A stretch of 64,000 nucleotides of DNA from Euphorbia lathyris (taxonomy: Eukaryota; Streptophyta; Magnoliopsida; Malpighiales; Euphorbiaceae), in NCBI RefSeq assembly GCF_963576675.1, contig NC_088919.1, positions 50,180,501 through 50,244,500 on the forward strand. The letters are read 5' to 3'. Made by a program: the position numbers and the translations under genes. The first letter of the stretch is position 1, and each line of letters begins with the position of its first letter. Of this stretch, positions 31,076 through 42,606 are shown one piece after another. Under the pieces are notes generated by a model, which saw only the letters and a list, made by a program, of their open reading frames with translations, had not been told where the DNA came from and did not search any database.

Positions 31076-31699
31076 AAAGTATATTATTTTTTATGTATTT
31101 GTGCACAAATTTTATATTAATTGGTTCAGAAAATAAAAGTTTTGCGTTTTCATAATAGATTTGATGATGAAATATGTTTAAGGGAAATTTACAAAGAAAT
31201 TCAAATTTGAAAAAGTAAGTACAATTTTGTCAATTACTATTTTCAACTATATCATGGCCAATAATATTATGACAGTTAAACAAAATATACACCTTCGCTG
31301 CCCTTTTTCAGTAACTGCTTAGCATATTATTTGACATTTGGAAAATAAAAGTTAATATTTTTGATGTATTAAAAATTAAATTTCCAACATTAACAAAATA
31401 ATAATATTATTATTATTTATGCTTTTCATGTAAACAACCCTATGTTTAACCTAGATGAAATATTTGGGCTATTTATTTATTTTTTTTATTACATATGTAC
31501 AACAAAACATGTGATAAGAATCTAAATAAGATGAGACAAATACAATACCATATGTATACACGTATCTTTGATAGTAAAAAAAATATTTATGTTTTCATGT
31601 TTTGTCAAATTTGTATTTACGGAGTTTTTTGTTTAAAGGAAGACTGGGGTTTTCGTTTTGCTAAAACCGAAGATCTTTTAGTTGGATATCAAAAAAAAT
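31076..31699. other. AT-rich intergenic DNA
   Basis: A 68-codon open frame at 31495-31701 has no motif and is not called. Nothing else is visible. Confidence 0.5.
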
Positions 31700-32235
31700 G
31701 ACTGTTGGCGACCTTAAAATGGAAATTTTCTTGTTAGTACCAAATTGAGTATGGAACCAAATTTTTTATTTTCCAAAATCATCCTTTTCGGAGGTTTCTC
31801 TCTCTAAATGATCAATTTCTCTCCTCACAAAACAACGCCTAAATAATCTCAAAATTAAAAAGTTAAAGAATTAAAGTTATTTGTAATATCATCAAGTCTT
31901 TGTTTTGATATCGTCAATGTTCATTTTAATTTTGAGGTCCTTATTTTTAACAAAGCGAAAGACCTTAGTCATTTCTTGGTCGTAAAAAAAAACCTCAGTC
32001 CCCGTTTGGACAAAAAAATTTCACAGGTATCTGTTTGACAAAACGTGAAAGCACCATGTTGTTTTAGACTTTTACCATAATTGATATGTTATTAGTGATA
32101 ACATGACACGTGCACAAGTAGAGTAAAGATAACAAGATTTGTGACTGGAGAGAGACTTCGTTAATATGGTTGGAAATTGGTCCAGTTTGTCAAAGTTAGG
32201 TCCTTAATTGTACCATTTAGAGTATTAGAAGATAA
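31700..32235. repeat. Internal fragments of long-TIR MITE families
   Basis: 31700-31940 matches the core of the MITE at 33800-34284 ('gaggtttctctctctaaa', 'caaaacaacgcctaaat'). 32000-32230 resembles the core of the 5358-5916 MITE ('gataacatgacacgtg', 'tagtttgtcaaagttagg'-like text). Both lack terminal repeats. Confidence 0.45.
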
Positions 32236-32925
32236 AATCTCTTTTAGTCGATAGTTATCTCATATATATATATATTGATGCGAAAATTCAAAATTAGGTA
32301 TAAATAACAGCAAAAGGCAGTGACTGATTCATGAATACTGACATTAAGAGGTGTTTGAGATATTCTCTAGTAATGTATGGGAGCTCTACACATAATTTTC
32401 ATTGAGTTTTTCGACGTTCTGTGTAAGCTCATCCCACCCTCCCTCTAAGTAGCCCTTGGATTTTTCACTGGCGGAAAAATAGAGATGCACGGAAGTTTTG
32501 TTGCACCCTCAGCTACTCAATTTACCTTGGAAAAATGGTTGCACTTTCACCCTCCACTAGAAGAAAAGTTTAAAAATGTTGCAATTGTATCCGAAAACCC
32601 TCTTCTCTAACTCCACCACTAGTATGAATTAGGGGTGGCAACAGAGCGAGGTAGGGATCGATACATCGCCCTCAATATTTTTTAGGGTGGTTCTGGAAAA
32701 ATTTGAAATAAAATTCATGAATTTTTTTAACGCCTACACGGATGTCTACGGGTGACGAAGAATCCCCAAATGGTATGAGTGCCGAAAGATAAATTGGGGA
32801 AAAGGAAGCTACTGAAATTGCTCAATTTTTCATATTTGATGTGCTCTCTAAATTATATGTTGATAATTTATCAAAAGATATATTAGGGTAGTTTTACCAA
32901 CACATTAGATCAATGTATTTTAGCC

Positions 32926-33328
32926 CAAATGGCCACTGAATTTGATCCATTTTAACATTATTATCACTGAACTTCAGTTTTTAACAATATGGCCATTGAA
33001 CTCTATATTTTTTAACACCGGTGGTCACTCAATTTAGGTGTTGTTTGATTAGGAGATAGTGAATTTGAAGAGAGAGACAGCTCCAAAAAAATGTGATTTT
33101 GGAAAATAAAAAAATATGGTTTCATGGTAAATGTCGTTCTGAATAACTTTAATTTTTGAATATTTTTATTTTGAGGTCGTTAACGGTTATTTTAAGGAGT
33201 TAATTAGAGTTGAGTGGTCACTGGTGTTAAAAGGTGTAAAGTCCAGTGGTCATACCGTTAAAAATTAAAGTTTAATAGCCACAATGTTAAAATGGATAAA
33301 GTTCAGTAGTCATGTATGTAGTTTACCA
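32926..33328. mobile_element. MITE, 'ggccactgaa' family, 10-bp TSD
   Basis: Perfect 10-bp direct repeats TATTTTAGCC flank it (32916-32925 and 33329-33338). Its arms are inverted ('ggccactgaatttgatcc' against 'taaagttcagtagtcat') with a shared 'taacaccggtggtcactca' element. About a dozen terminal bases are missing at the left end relative to the 33800-34284 copy. Long TIR plus a 10-bp duplication indicates a Mutator-type MITE. Confidence 0.85.
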
Positions 33329-33423
33329 TATTTTAGCCTTGCTATAATTCACAATAATATAATATTGAAAACTCTGAAATGAGGATAAAAAAACGGAAAT
33401 AACACAATTTTACAGTAAAATAA

Positions 33424-33772
33424 AGGGATAAGGTAGCAAAATAGGCCAACGGTTTTTAGGAAAGTATCAATTTAGGCTTCACGTACAAAATAACACCAAT
33501 ATGGGCCTAAGGTTTAGAAAATGACACCAATTTAGGCATCGATAACGGATTCGACACGTCATTCCTATTACTCCGTTAAGTTTTGATTTCTCCCCCCACA
33601 TACAATTGACAAAACTTAATAGAGTGATATCAATGACGTGTCTCTTTCTGTTATCGAGGCCTAAATTGGTACCATTTTTTAAACGTTATGCCCATATTGG
33701 TGCTATTTTATACGCGGAGCCTAAATTGATACTTTCCAAAAAACCATAAGCCTATTTTGCTACCGTATCCCT
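33424..33772. mobile_element. MITE, 'gtagcaaaataggc' family
   Basis: The ends 'agggataaggtagcaaaata' and the reverse complement of 'tattttgctaccgtatccct' are inverted, and the symmetry continues for over 100 bp ('aagtatcaatttaggct'). The flanking duplication is not clear. Non-coding. Confidence 0.75.
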
Positions 33773-33799
33773 ACAATAAAGGTATATGGTATGTTTTTT

Positions 33800-34284
33800 G
33801 GGTAAATTACACCTATGGCCACTGAACTTTACCCATTTCAACATTGTGGCCACTAAACTTTACGCTTTTTAACACCGGTGGTGGCCACTCAACTTTAACC
33901 AAGTCCTAAATATGACTGTTAACGACCTCAAAATGAAAATATTCAATAATTAAAGTTGTTCACAATGATATTTACCATGAAACCACATTTTTTATTTTCA
34001 AAAATCACCTTTTTGGAGTTTTCTCTCTCTAAAAATTCACTATTTCTCCTAATAAACAACACCTAAATGACTTCAAAACTAAAATTTTCAAGAATTAAAG
34101 TTCCTTAGAATACCATAAACTCTTCGATTTTTTTATTTTGAGACCGTCAGCGGTCGTTTTGAGGCATTGAGTGGCCACCGGTATTAAAAAGTGTAAAGTT
34201 CAATAGCCATACCGTTAAGAATTGAAGTTCAGTGGCCACAATATTAAATGGGTAAAGGTCAGTGTCCATGAGTGTAATTTACCA
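33800..34284. mobile_element. MITE, 'ggccactgaa' family, 10-bp TSD
   Basis: The terminal 'gggtaaattacac' faces 'gtgtaatttacca'. The arms stay inverted for well over 100 bp ('tggccactgaactttaccc', 'taacaccggtggtggccact'). Direct repeats TATGTTTTTT flank it at 33790-33799 and 34285-34294. It is the best-preserved copy of a family also seen at 32926-33328, 31700-31940, 35785-36130 and 38800-39140. Confidence 0.85.
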
Positions 34285-34781
34285 TATGTTTTTTTACAAA
34301 ACAAAGTATTTAAAATTACACGTTAAGTTCTGATGACAATCAATAGCATTTCTATTTTTTAAAAAATTACATTTACATATTGACAAAACATATACCAAAA
34401 ATTGAATTGCAGCGGTGTGAAATGAATTTAAATATCAATTTAGTTAATAAACTGTCAAATTAGTTAAAAACGTGAAATGTCACCATATGATTTATGGTTT
34501 CGATTTAGGGAGCTGTGTTTTGTGAGAATGTGTTTTATCAATATGTAAGGATAATTTTTTAAGGTAAAAATATTATTGATTATATTCAGAACTTAATAAT
34601 CTAATTTATAATATTTTTTAAAAGTAATTTATAATCCTTTATTTTGTAAATAAAACATACCACATGTCTTTGGTTTTCAAATTAGGCAAACCATAAACCT
34701 TTTTTTCACGTATCTTTCCCTAATTTTTTAGTCAGTATATTTTCTTAAATTTTTTACTTGTAATTAAAAATAATTTCTAAC

Positions 34782-34783
<2 letters not shown>

Positions 34784-34822
<39 letters not shown>
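34784..34822. repeat. (TA)n microsatellite
   Basis: About 18 TA units. It generates Ile-Tyr-repeat ORFs on the minus strand that are not genes. Confidence 0.95.
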
Positions 34823-34827
<5 letters not shown>

Positions 34828-35250
34828 TTTTCGAGATCTTCATGGCTGGTTTTTTGGAGGTAGAGGCGAAGATCCTTACGGTTCGGAGATAGTAACATCC
34901 ACCGCCGCTCAAATTTAATCTTTGAAGGTAAACCTTTCCTCGCTCCCAGCCCGTATCCAAAAATTTCAGTTTTCCTCCGGGTTCGTGAATTCGAATACCC
35001 ACGGTGACACCCCATATATAAATATCTTAAATTGTGTTATACCAAATAGAGGACCACGACCGTTGTCCATAGAGACCTTGGAGTACACAAAATAAAGACA
35101 AAGTCTCAATTCCCTTCCCAATTTTCTCCAACACACCACACCTCTCCTTATCTCAATTATCTAAAACAAACCCTATCAATTTTCACACACATATACAAAA
35201 TATATGAAAAAATATTTGTTTTTTTTTTATTAAAAATTGCATTTACTAAT
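34823..35250. other. Unassigned, includes a GC-richer 180-bp patch
   Basis: 34830-35010 is GC-richer than its surroundings and open on the minus strand for about 60 codons before running into the TA repeat. I recognise no domain. It could be a fragment of an unidentified gene or transposon. Confidence 0.3.
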
Positions 35251-35254
35251 AATT

Positions 35255-35445
35255 TAGAGGTCCGTTTGTTTCAACTGTCTATATTTACTGTTGTAGTTAA
35301 GTTATTTGCTGTTGTTGTTAAATATTAGTTGTTTTTTCTACAAAAATTAGCTGTTTCGGAATTTTACCAAATACTTTCTATTTCATATTTAGTATTAAAA
35401 GGTAATTAGAAGCAGTTCCGAAAAATGGAAACAAACCAGCACAAA
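35255..35445. repeat. Possible hAT-type MITE
   Basis: 'ggtccgtttgtttcaac' at the left is loosely inverted relative to 'ggaaacaaaccagcac' at the right. Ends of this 'gtttgttt' kind occur in plant hAT MITEs. No 8-bp duplication could be confirmed. Confidence 0.3.
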
Positions 35446-35784
35446 ATAAGGGTTAATTTAGTTTTAAGATTATTAAAAAATTTTAATTTTACTTCCATCA
35501 TATAAAATAAATCAATTTTGTCTCAATAGTAAGCATCCTAACTCAATTATACTCTTCTTTCTAGGAAATGTCACTTACTTGTTATTACTTTTAAAAGCAC
35601 AAAATTTAACTAAACTTTCTAACATAAAGATAAAAATGAGTTGAAAAAAAGTACCATGAAAATAAAATTGAGTTGTTTTATACACTAAGAATAAAATATG
35701 TATTTTTAATAATCTTGGGGTAAATTTTGTCAATATTCCAAATAATTTTGTTTTAATACTCAGAATAAAAATTCTTCAATATTT

Positions 35785-36130
35785 TTAGGTAATTTACACC
35801 CATGATCTTTTAACTTTTTACTTGTTTTCATTATGACCTCTGAACTTTAAAGATGAACATTGTGATTATTGAACATTGCACTATATTACATAATTACATT
35901 GTTTACCGTTGATCAATATATGCACTCCAATAATAGTTAATCCTCTATTATAAACTTGGTGAAAATGATATTTTAAAGGATTTTAATTTTAGAACTTTGG
36001 ATTTTGACGTCATTTAAGTGTTATTTAGTTAGGAAATGATTGTTTAAAGAGAAAAATCTAAAAAATAATAATTTGAAAAATCTAAAATGATAGTTAAGTG
36101 TCTGCATTTTTTTTAATCTAGACTGTTAGT
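35785..36130. repeat. Degenerate copy of 'ggccactgaa' MITE family
   Basis: 'taggtaatttacacccatga' and the core 'tatttagttaggaaatga' parallel the 33800-34284 element, but the right arm is lost. Confidence 0.45.
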
Positions 36131-36169
36131 AAAGAGTAAATTTGATATAATACTAATTTGGACCAAAAT

Positions 36170-36171
<2 letters not shown>

Positions 36172-36206
<35 letters not shown>
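36172..36206. repeat. (TA)n microsatellite
   Basis: About 16 TA units. Confidence 0.95.
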
Positions 36207-36208
<2 letters not shown>

Positions 36209-37517
36209 ATCCGTTAAACTAACACCCCGTTTATTTGTTATCCATTCATTTGTTGAAAAATATTGAATAAGAAAAAATCTTGTTTTGAAAAATAATTTTT
36301 TTTGTATTTAATTACAATCGAAAAATAAAAAGTCACAATGACTACTTTTAAAAGGTAAAAAGAAATATAGCAAGATTTAAAGACTAAAATAGTACAATAT
36401 TTCCTCACATTCATTGTATTTTTTTTTTCCACTAATCTAAGATTTTAGTAATCATAAAAAAACCAAAAAAATCTACTGTACAAACAAACGGAATTTAAAA
36501 TCCAAAAGTTTGCTACATAGATATAAATTCAAGATATAATATCCGCTTGGCTCTCTAAAGTAAGAGTGTGTTTATTTCAGCTTTTCGGAGAATCGTTTAG
36601 CGTTTCACTCCAAACCACAGAAAATATAGGATTCGGTTAGGTTTATATAACCGCAACGTTTAACCTTTTTTCTGGAAACTTGTAACATTTTGGAGCTTTT
36701 TATAAATAGTTGTTTATATTCACTTGTTATTGACAAAATTATCCATTTTATTTCCACAAAATATGTTTCTTCTTTAACATTATTTTTATTTATATAGCAT
36801 AATTACCGAAAGGACAAGGTTTTATCATGTTCAATAATTTATTTTATTATTTTTATTAATTTGTGTAATGTATTTTTTATTTTATAATTTATTTGTTGAT
36901 TAATTTAAAACATGTCTATATTTGACATTTTAAATAATTAAACAACTAATAATAAATAGTTAATATCAACATCAAACAGCTATTAGTTAACAGCTAAACC
37001 AAACGGGTCCAAAAGCTTTTAGGTCAATTAGAACCTTAAACTTTTAAAATCTTCAACTAAGCAAAAATCATCAATTCAGTCATCATTCTATGCAAAAATC
37101 ATCAATTGATTCGGTTCGGTTGAACAGTTTTAGACACTTTTCTCCAAATCTATTTTGAACCAACACTAAGATTATTATAGTCTTTATCAAATAGTCACAT
37201 TTACTGATTTTAGAATAGGAAGATAATTGGATGATTTTTACTTATAGCCTAATTGATAATTTAAGAAGTTTTAGTTTAGGATGAAATATTCATGCCTGGA
37301 TTCAAACTCGTGGAGATCTCTAAGACTAACTTAATTACAAGTAGCTGTGTATTTACCAAACTCAAAATTTTCTTCTTGTTTGTTTTGGTACTGCTAAAAG
37401 AAAGCCAATGTACTGTATCAAGGACACAAATTCTTAATTATCATTACTAATGATAAAAATTCACAGTAATTATCATTACTCTTTTAGCCCTATTACATAT
37501 CATTACTCTTTTGGCTG
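36207..37517. other. AT-rich intergenic DNA, possible hAT-like MITE remnants
   Basis: 'gtgtttatttcagct' (about 36568) and 'agctaaaccaaacgggtcc' (about 36990) are weakly inverted and could bound an old hAT MITE. 36225-36500 has a similar loose pair. No gene was identified. The last 200 bp may be 3' flank of the HIPP-like gene. Confidence 0.35.
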
Positions 37518-38696
37518 CTAACCTTGATTTACCGGGTTATACCCATAACCGTATTGTAGATGTTGTGGGTCAACAGTGTAGCTCTGAGAAAATATCCCGT
37601 CCAGCCAATTAGTCGGAACATATGCCGGATAATAGTCAATTTTATTTGTTACCTCCGCCATAGCACCACCGTCACCACTAGCTGCCGTCCCCGTCGCCGT
37701 CGCTGGATCTGGAGCAGGAGCAGGAGCAGGAGCTTTTTTGTTCTTCACCTTTGCTTCTTCTCCTCTTTCACCACCTTTCTCATCCTCATTCTTTTTCTCT
37801 CTTGCTCCGGCTTCATCTTTCTTATCATCATTCTTTTTTTCTCCAGCTCCGGCTTCATCTTTCTTACCATGGCTCTTTTTCTCGCCGGCTTTGGAGCCAA
37901 AGCCTTCTTTATTGTCATCCTTCTTTTCCTCCGACAGGTAAGGCACGAGGTCCTTAACTTCCATTGTCCCCTTCACCGTTACCAGATCCTTTCTGTCGTC
38001 GACTGCCACGCTCTCAACTCCTGTTAATTGGTAACGTCAGTTATAATTTGAAAAAATATTTGTATAATCGCAGATATTAAAATATTCTGAAAATTTATCT
38101 ACCTTTGATTTTTCTGATGATCTTCTTCATTTTGGTAATGCAATCATCACAATGAGTTCTGATTTTCAAAACTACCATAATCTGCGTCTGATTAATTAAA
38201 TCCAAACGAGTTAATCACTGTAATCAGAAACGAATTTAAATTAATTATTTTATTCTTATACCTCTTCAGGTGGTGGTTTCTTCACCTCCGGTTTCTTCTC
38301 GGCGGCTTTTCTTCTCACCACCACCGCCGGCGTCTTTCTTCGGCTGCGGAGATACAATCTGTACTTCCTTCTTCATTTTCTTTTCCAGCCTCGCTTTCAC
38401 TTTCTCAGGGTCCACCTCCCCGGTCACTGTCAATTTATTCGATGACGATCGGTCTTCCCCGACTCCACACCTTCAACAACAAATCACAAATTTCAATTGG
38501 CAATGCAAATCAATCAAACCAAATCAATCAATCCTATTCAATTCTCACCTTCTAAATGCTTCACTGCTCTTCTAATTTTCTTACAACAGCCTTCACAATG
38601 CATGTCGACTTTGTAAACAGAAACAGGCTTAGGTTCATCCTTTTTTTCGCCGCCGTCGGCAGTGGCGGCAGCCGCTTTATCTCCTTCACCTTCTGT
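37518..38696 (-). pseudogene. HIPP-like gene, two heavy-metal-associated domains, frame-broken
   Basis: Four minus-strand exons with GT-AG borders: A 38696-38549, B from 38470 or 38462 to about 38259, C 38187-38103, D 38020-37518. A and B hold one HMA fold with 'VDMHCEGCCKKIRRAVKHLEG' split by an intron, then 'NKLTVTGEVDPEKVKARLEKK'. C and D hold a second ('IRTHCDDCITKMKK', then 'VTVKGTMEVKDLVPYL'). Two-domain HIPPs are plant metallochaperone-like proteins. D continues into a Lys/Glu-Pro/Ala-rich tail and ends 'YNPVNQG' without the CaaX box expected for isoprenylation. Exon B shifts frame twice (near 38440 and 38310) with net zero change. No first exon with ATG was found. It may be a pseudogene or contain assembly errors. 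Confidence 0.75.
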
Positions 38697-38799
38697 CTGC
38701 TCATAAGAAAAACAAAATTAGATCAGAGAGAAACTCTTAATGAATATTCGAATCAGTAAAGTGTGATTCAAAGCCAAACCCATCGATTAAAGATATACA

Positions 38800-39140
38800 G
38801 TGTTAAAAACATTGGTAGAGTTATTTTAATTTTAATTTCAATTACACTTAATTCAGCCAAACTTTTAATTTTTCCAAATTTATCCACCTAAAAAAATAAT
38901 GTTTTAATCAATTTTAATTTTTCAATTTTTTTGATTTGAAGTTTTTTTAATGAGGGAGAAAGTTAATGTTTAGAGAAACAAAACTTCAAAAATGATAATT
39001 TTGAAAAATAAAAAATATGATTATTTAATTTTTAAAAATTTTCATTTTGAGATCGATATTGGTCAATTTGAAAAAATAAAAATTTTACCAACCACATATA
39101 CCGATCTAAAAAAATGTGAAATCATGTAACATTTATTTGA
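38800..39140. repeat. Degenerate copy of 'ggccactgaa' MITE family
   Basis: The core phrases 'gaaaaataaaaaatatga' and 'tttcattttgagatcg' match the other copies. The ends are eroded. Confidence 0.4.
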
Positions 39141-39159
39141 AATTAACTCAGACAACTCA

Positions 39160-39840
39160 CTTGATGTGGTTGAGTAACAAACTCCATCGCTATATCTATG
39201 TCGTCGGAACACTTTCGAAAAGCTAGTTTGCTCTTCGCATACATAGCTTTAATCATTAGATAATCTTGGAGGTCCTCCATCACCATGGCCGCACTTTTGA
39301 AATGTTTCCACATTTAGATTGATCTTCGTTCGGTGTTTGTCAAGCACTTCAAATGGGTGAGATCGATGGCCTAAAGATTTAATATAAAATGGTTTGTAAT
39401 GACTGAAAATTCAACTAATTGAACAAAATTAACTTTGAAATAAGGGATGTTTGATTACCTACCTTTCTCTTTAGGTTTGCTTTTTTACTTTAAAAGAGAG
39501 ACTTTTATGGATTGGGTCCTTTGTTTGTCTTTTATAGCTGAAAAATCAATCTTTTCAACCGTAACAGTCAATTTCATTGAATTTTCAGTTTCAAATTTAT
39601 TTACCTTATAACCGATTAAATTTAATTTCATTGAATTTTCAAAATTGATTAAATATAGTCAAATATACATCTTACCATTTTTAAGAAAAATGCATTCCAA
39701 AATTTATTACATTATAACTGTCCAAATTTTTCAGTTTTAAAATTGTATTCCATTCTAACCTATTAAAATTCAATTAATTGTTTTATAATGGTTAAAATAC
39801 ATTAATAGCTTCTGAACTTATCTCAAAATGTTGATTGGCC
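39160..39840 (-). repeat. Dispersed AT-rich repeat, copy B
   Basis: It matches the reverse complement of 28300-29465, including 'atcttggaggtcctcc' (39265) and 'tgactgaaaattcaac' (39400). Its first 100 bp is the single-copy counterpart of one arm of the 29379-29580 foldback. Confidence 0.6.
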
Positions 39841-40233
39841 CCCCTAAACTTATAAAATATTTTGTTAACTCCCTCAACTTGCTTAAATTAACCTATTGGC
39901 CACCTAGATTTGTTTAAAATGAAATATTGGTCTTCTAAACTCGCCTATACTGATTCATTAGCCTATGAACTTGTTTAAAGTGATATTCATTTCAATTTGT
40001 TTAAATCTATAAAAATAAAGTCAAAACTTAAAAAATAAAGGTCTGATTCGTAATTCTATATCTTTAAAACAAATTAACTTTCTATTTTTTACACCTTTAT
40101 GGCGTTTTTATAAGATTTAGAGACTTAATCATTACAGTTTAAGTAAGTTCATGAGCCTAATGAGACACTATGTAAGTGTCGGAGATAATAAAGGTTTTTG
40201 AACAAATTCAGAAAGCAACTGATGTATTATACC
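39790..40233. repeat. MITE-like repeat, partly inverted ends
   Basis: 'ggttaaaatacattaatagc' at the left is inverted to 'gcaactgatgtattatacc' at the right (about 70 percent). The interior repeats 'aacttgtttaaa'-type phrases. Copies occur at 655-900 and within 28440-28560. No matching target duplication. Confidence 0.5.
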
Positions 40234-40471
40234 ATAACTTTACAAAATGTAAGTCATCCAGGCTATCTCGAAAAAAAATAATATAATACTCATGTTGATT
40301 AATAAACACAAAATCGGAACAAGAAAAGAAAGTAAAGAGTAGAATTTGTTCAAATTTTACCTACAATGAGATTTGGTTTTAGAATTTGTGTCACATAAAG
40401 GATGTAATTTGTAAATAAGAATCACAACTAAGAATTTGAGACCACATTATGAACAAATGAAAAGACAAACC

Positions 40472-40604
40472 TTTGGGCAATATGTTCAATATCCTCTTTC
40501 TGAAGGACTTTAGGATCATCGAACCCAACCATATAGTTGTGTAAATCAGCAGACACAACATCGGCAATACACTAATTCGTGGGAAAGACCATGGAACCAC
40601 CTGC
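40472..40604 (-). pseudogene. Exon-like coding fragment, family not recognised
   Basis: On the minus strand an AG acceptor ('gatatag') is followed by coding text with 'VVSADLHNYMVGFDD' and 'VLQKEDIEHIAQ', then a GT donor ('aaag|gtttgtc'). It has good codon-like composition in an AT-rich setting. An in-frame TAG lies near 40574. I do not recognise the protein, and no further exon was found on either side. It may be a captured or relic exon of a host gene. Confidence 0.4.
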
Positions 40605-40792
40605 AGCACCTATATCAGCAACCCACCCAAAGCCAAATCAATCCATAAACTAATATCAGAAAATTGAGATGTAAGATTAAGAGCCATCGTTCAAATAGCT
40701 TCAACAATACAATTGAAAGACGATTGTAAACCTTTAAAATGGAGACGATTCACTCTTGCTCTTCTACTTCTTCAAAATGCGTTCTCCATCGG

Positions 40793-42560
40793 TGTCACAC
40801 CTGATCCAAATCGGCTTCAGATATGAACGAAAAATAGGTTAACGGGCATTCGTAAGACAAAAAGGCGAATCAATTTGCTAATAGATAAAAATTTATTTAA
40901 ACTACCTAAAGTTTTATTTATTATTTGGCTAGGACTCGATAATTCTATCGAGCTTCCTACGTATCCCGAACTTCTTTTAATCTTTAAACCAGGAATCAAA
41001 GCCACGTAGTTCTACCTATTTTAGGTAGTTCTGATAGGCAGTTCTCTTAACTTATTAACTCATTTTAACTTATTGACACGTTGATTGATTCGCTAATAAC
41101 TTAATTGTATATTTCACTTTATTACTATATAATTTAATATATATAAATCACTTTATCAAAACGAATCGAATAACGTTTTATCAAAACGAATCGAATAATG
41201 TTTCATCAAACGCAATCAAATCAAACAACGTTTCATCAAACCGACGCTTTATCAAACCAAATTCGTAATCAAATAAACGTAAAATTATATTTCAAATCAT
41301 CAAGCCTTTTCAAAACGTAATACTAAATTTGCGTGTGTGTCCATCCTCGAATTCCATCCGTGTAGCTTATCATAACATCAATCATATCAATAATCGAGAT
41401 ATCTCATTCATATCTCGCCTTGCCTACCGTTAGGACTACCAGCCGTGCACTCTGGCCATACCGCCCTTAGGTATGGTCTTACAATTCTTACAACTCCTAC
41501 CCCGGGCAATCCTAGATGGACAAAACCATTTTATCTTTCAAAATATCACAACATAAAAATCATATTTGATTTCAATTCAAATCTCATAAATAATAATAAT
41601 AACCGTAGTAGCTTCCTCAATCCAAAAATAATTCGCATCAAATAGTCGAATTCATTTTCTCGACTCAATTTTCAAATAAATACCACAAGCATAAAATTAT
41701 ACTTCAAATTAATCATTTTATAATTAAAATCAAAAGTAAATACTTTAAAGAATCTATTTCCATAAAAAAAAAATCATAAGTTTGACAATTTCATCAAATT
41801 AAACTCACTCCTATACCAAATACTTTATCAGACTATTTTCATACATTTTTATTGGACTATTTTCATACATTTTTATCGGACTATTTTTATTTGCCATTAT
41901 CACCAGAATAGTTCATGTAATACTGATCAGTTGGACTCGTGACACTGTACTATTTTTATGTTCCAAACTCTTATACTAATTTTATATTCGATACCGTCTC
42001 TACTTGGTAAATATCAGCATTGGTCCTTGTATTTATTAATTTTAACTTTTGCTTAAAATATTTTATTCATAAGATTTAAAATAATCGAAATATTCTTATT
42101 AGATTATTTTTGGTCACTGAGATATTAATTTTGAACCGACGTAGTTAATTTGGACCAATTATACCTTTAAACTCGTAACACGGCTAAACGTCTTAATACG
42201 GAATTTTACTTCGATAAATCTAAAGGACAACTATTCTAAAATTTATATTTTTATATTTTATTAGTAACCTATAGGCTTGATAAATTACTAATCACAACCC
42301 TATTAAAATTTAACGCAACTACCGAAACCAAACTTACACAAAATCATACCGATAACATTTTAAAAATAATTTGAATCTAAAATACAGTTACCGAAATATT
42401 GTCGCCGAAATACTGTTTTTGGTCGCCGAAATGCCGTTTCTAGTCACCGAGAGGTCGTTGGCATCTAAATATCACCGACATCAAAAGAATTGTAAAATTA
42501 AAATGATAACCCTATTAATTGAAAATCCATTTAATAAAACCATTTTATTATAGATAAATT

Positions 42561-42606
<46 letters not shown>

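Noticed and set aside
34764..35015. Minus-strand ORFs ending in Ile-Tyr repeats
   Set aside because: The repeated tail is the translated (TA)n microsatellite, and the rest has no recognisable domain.
37560..38027. Plus-strand ORFs opposite the HIPP-like exon
   Set aside because: Antisense shadows of the low-complexity Lys/Glu tail.
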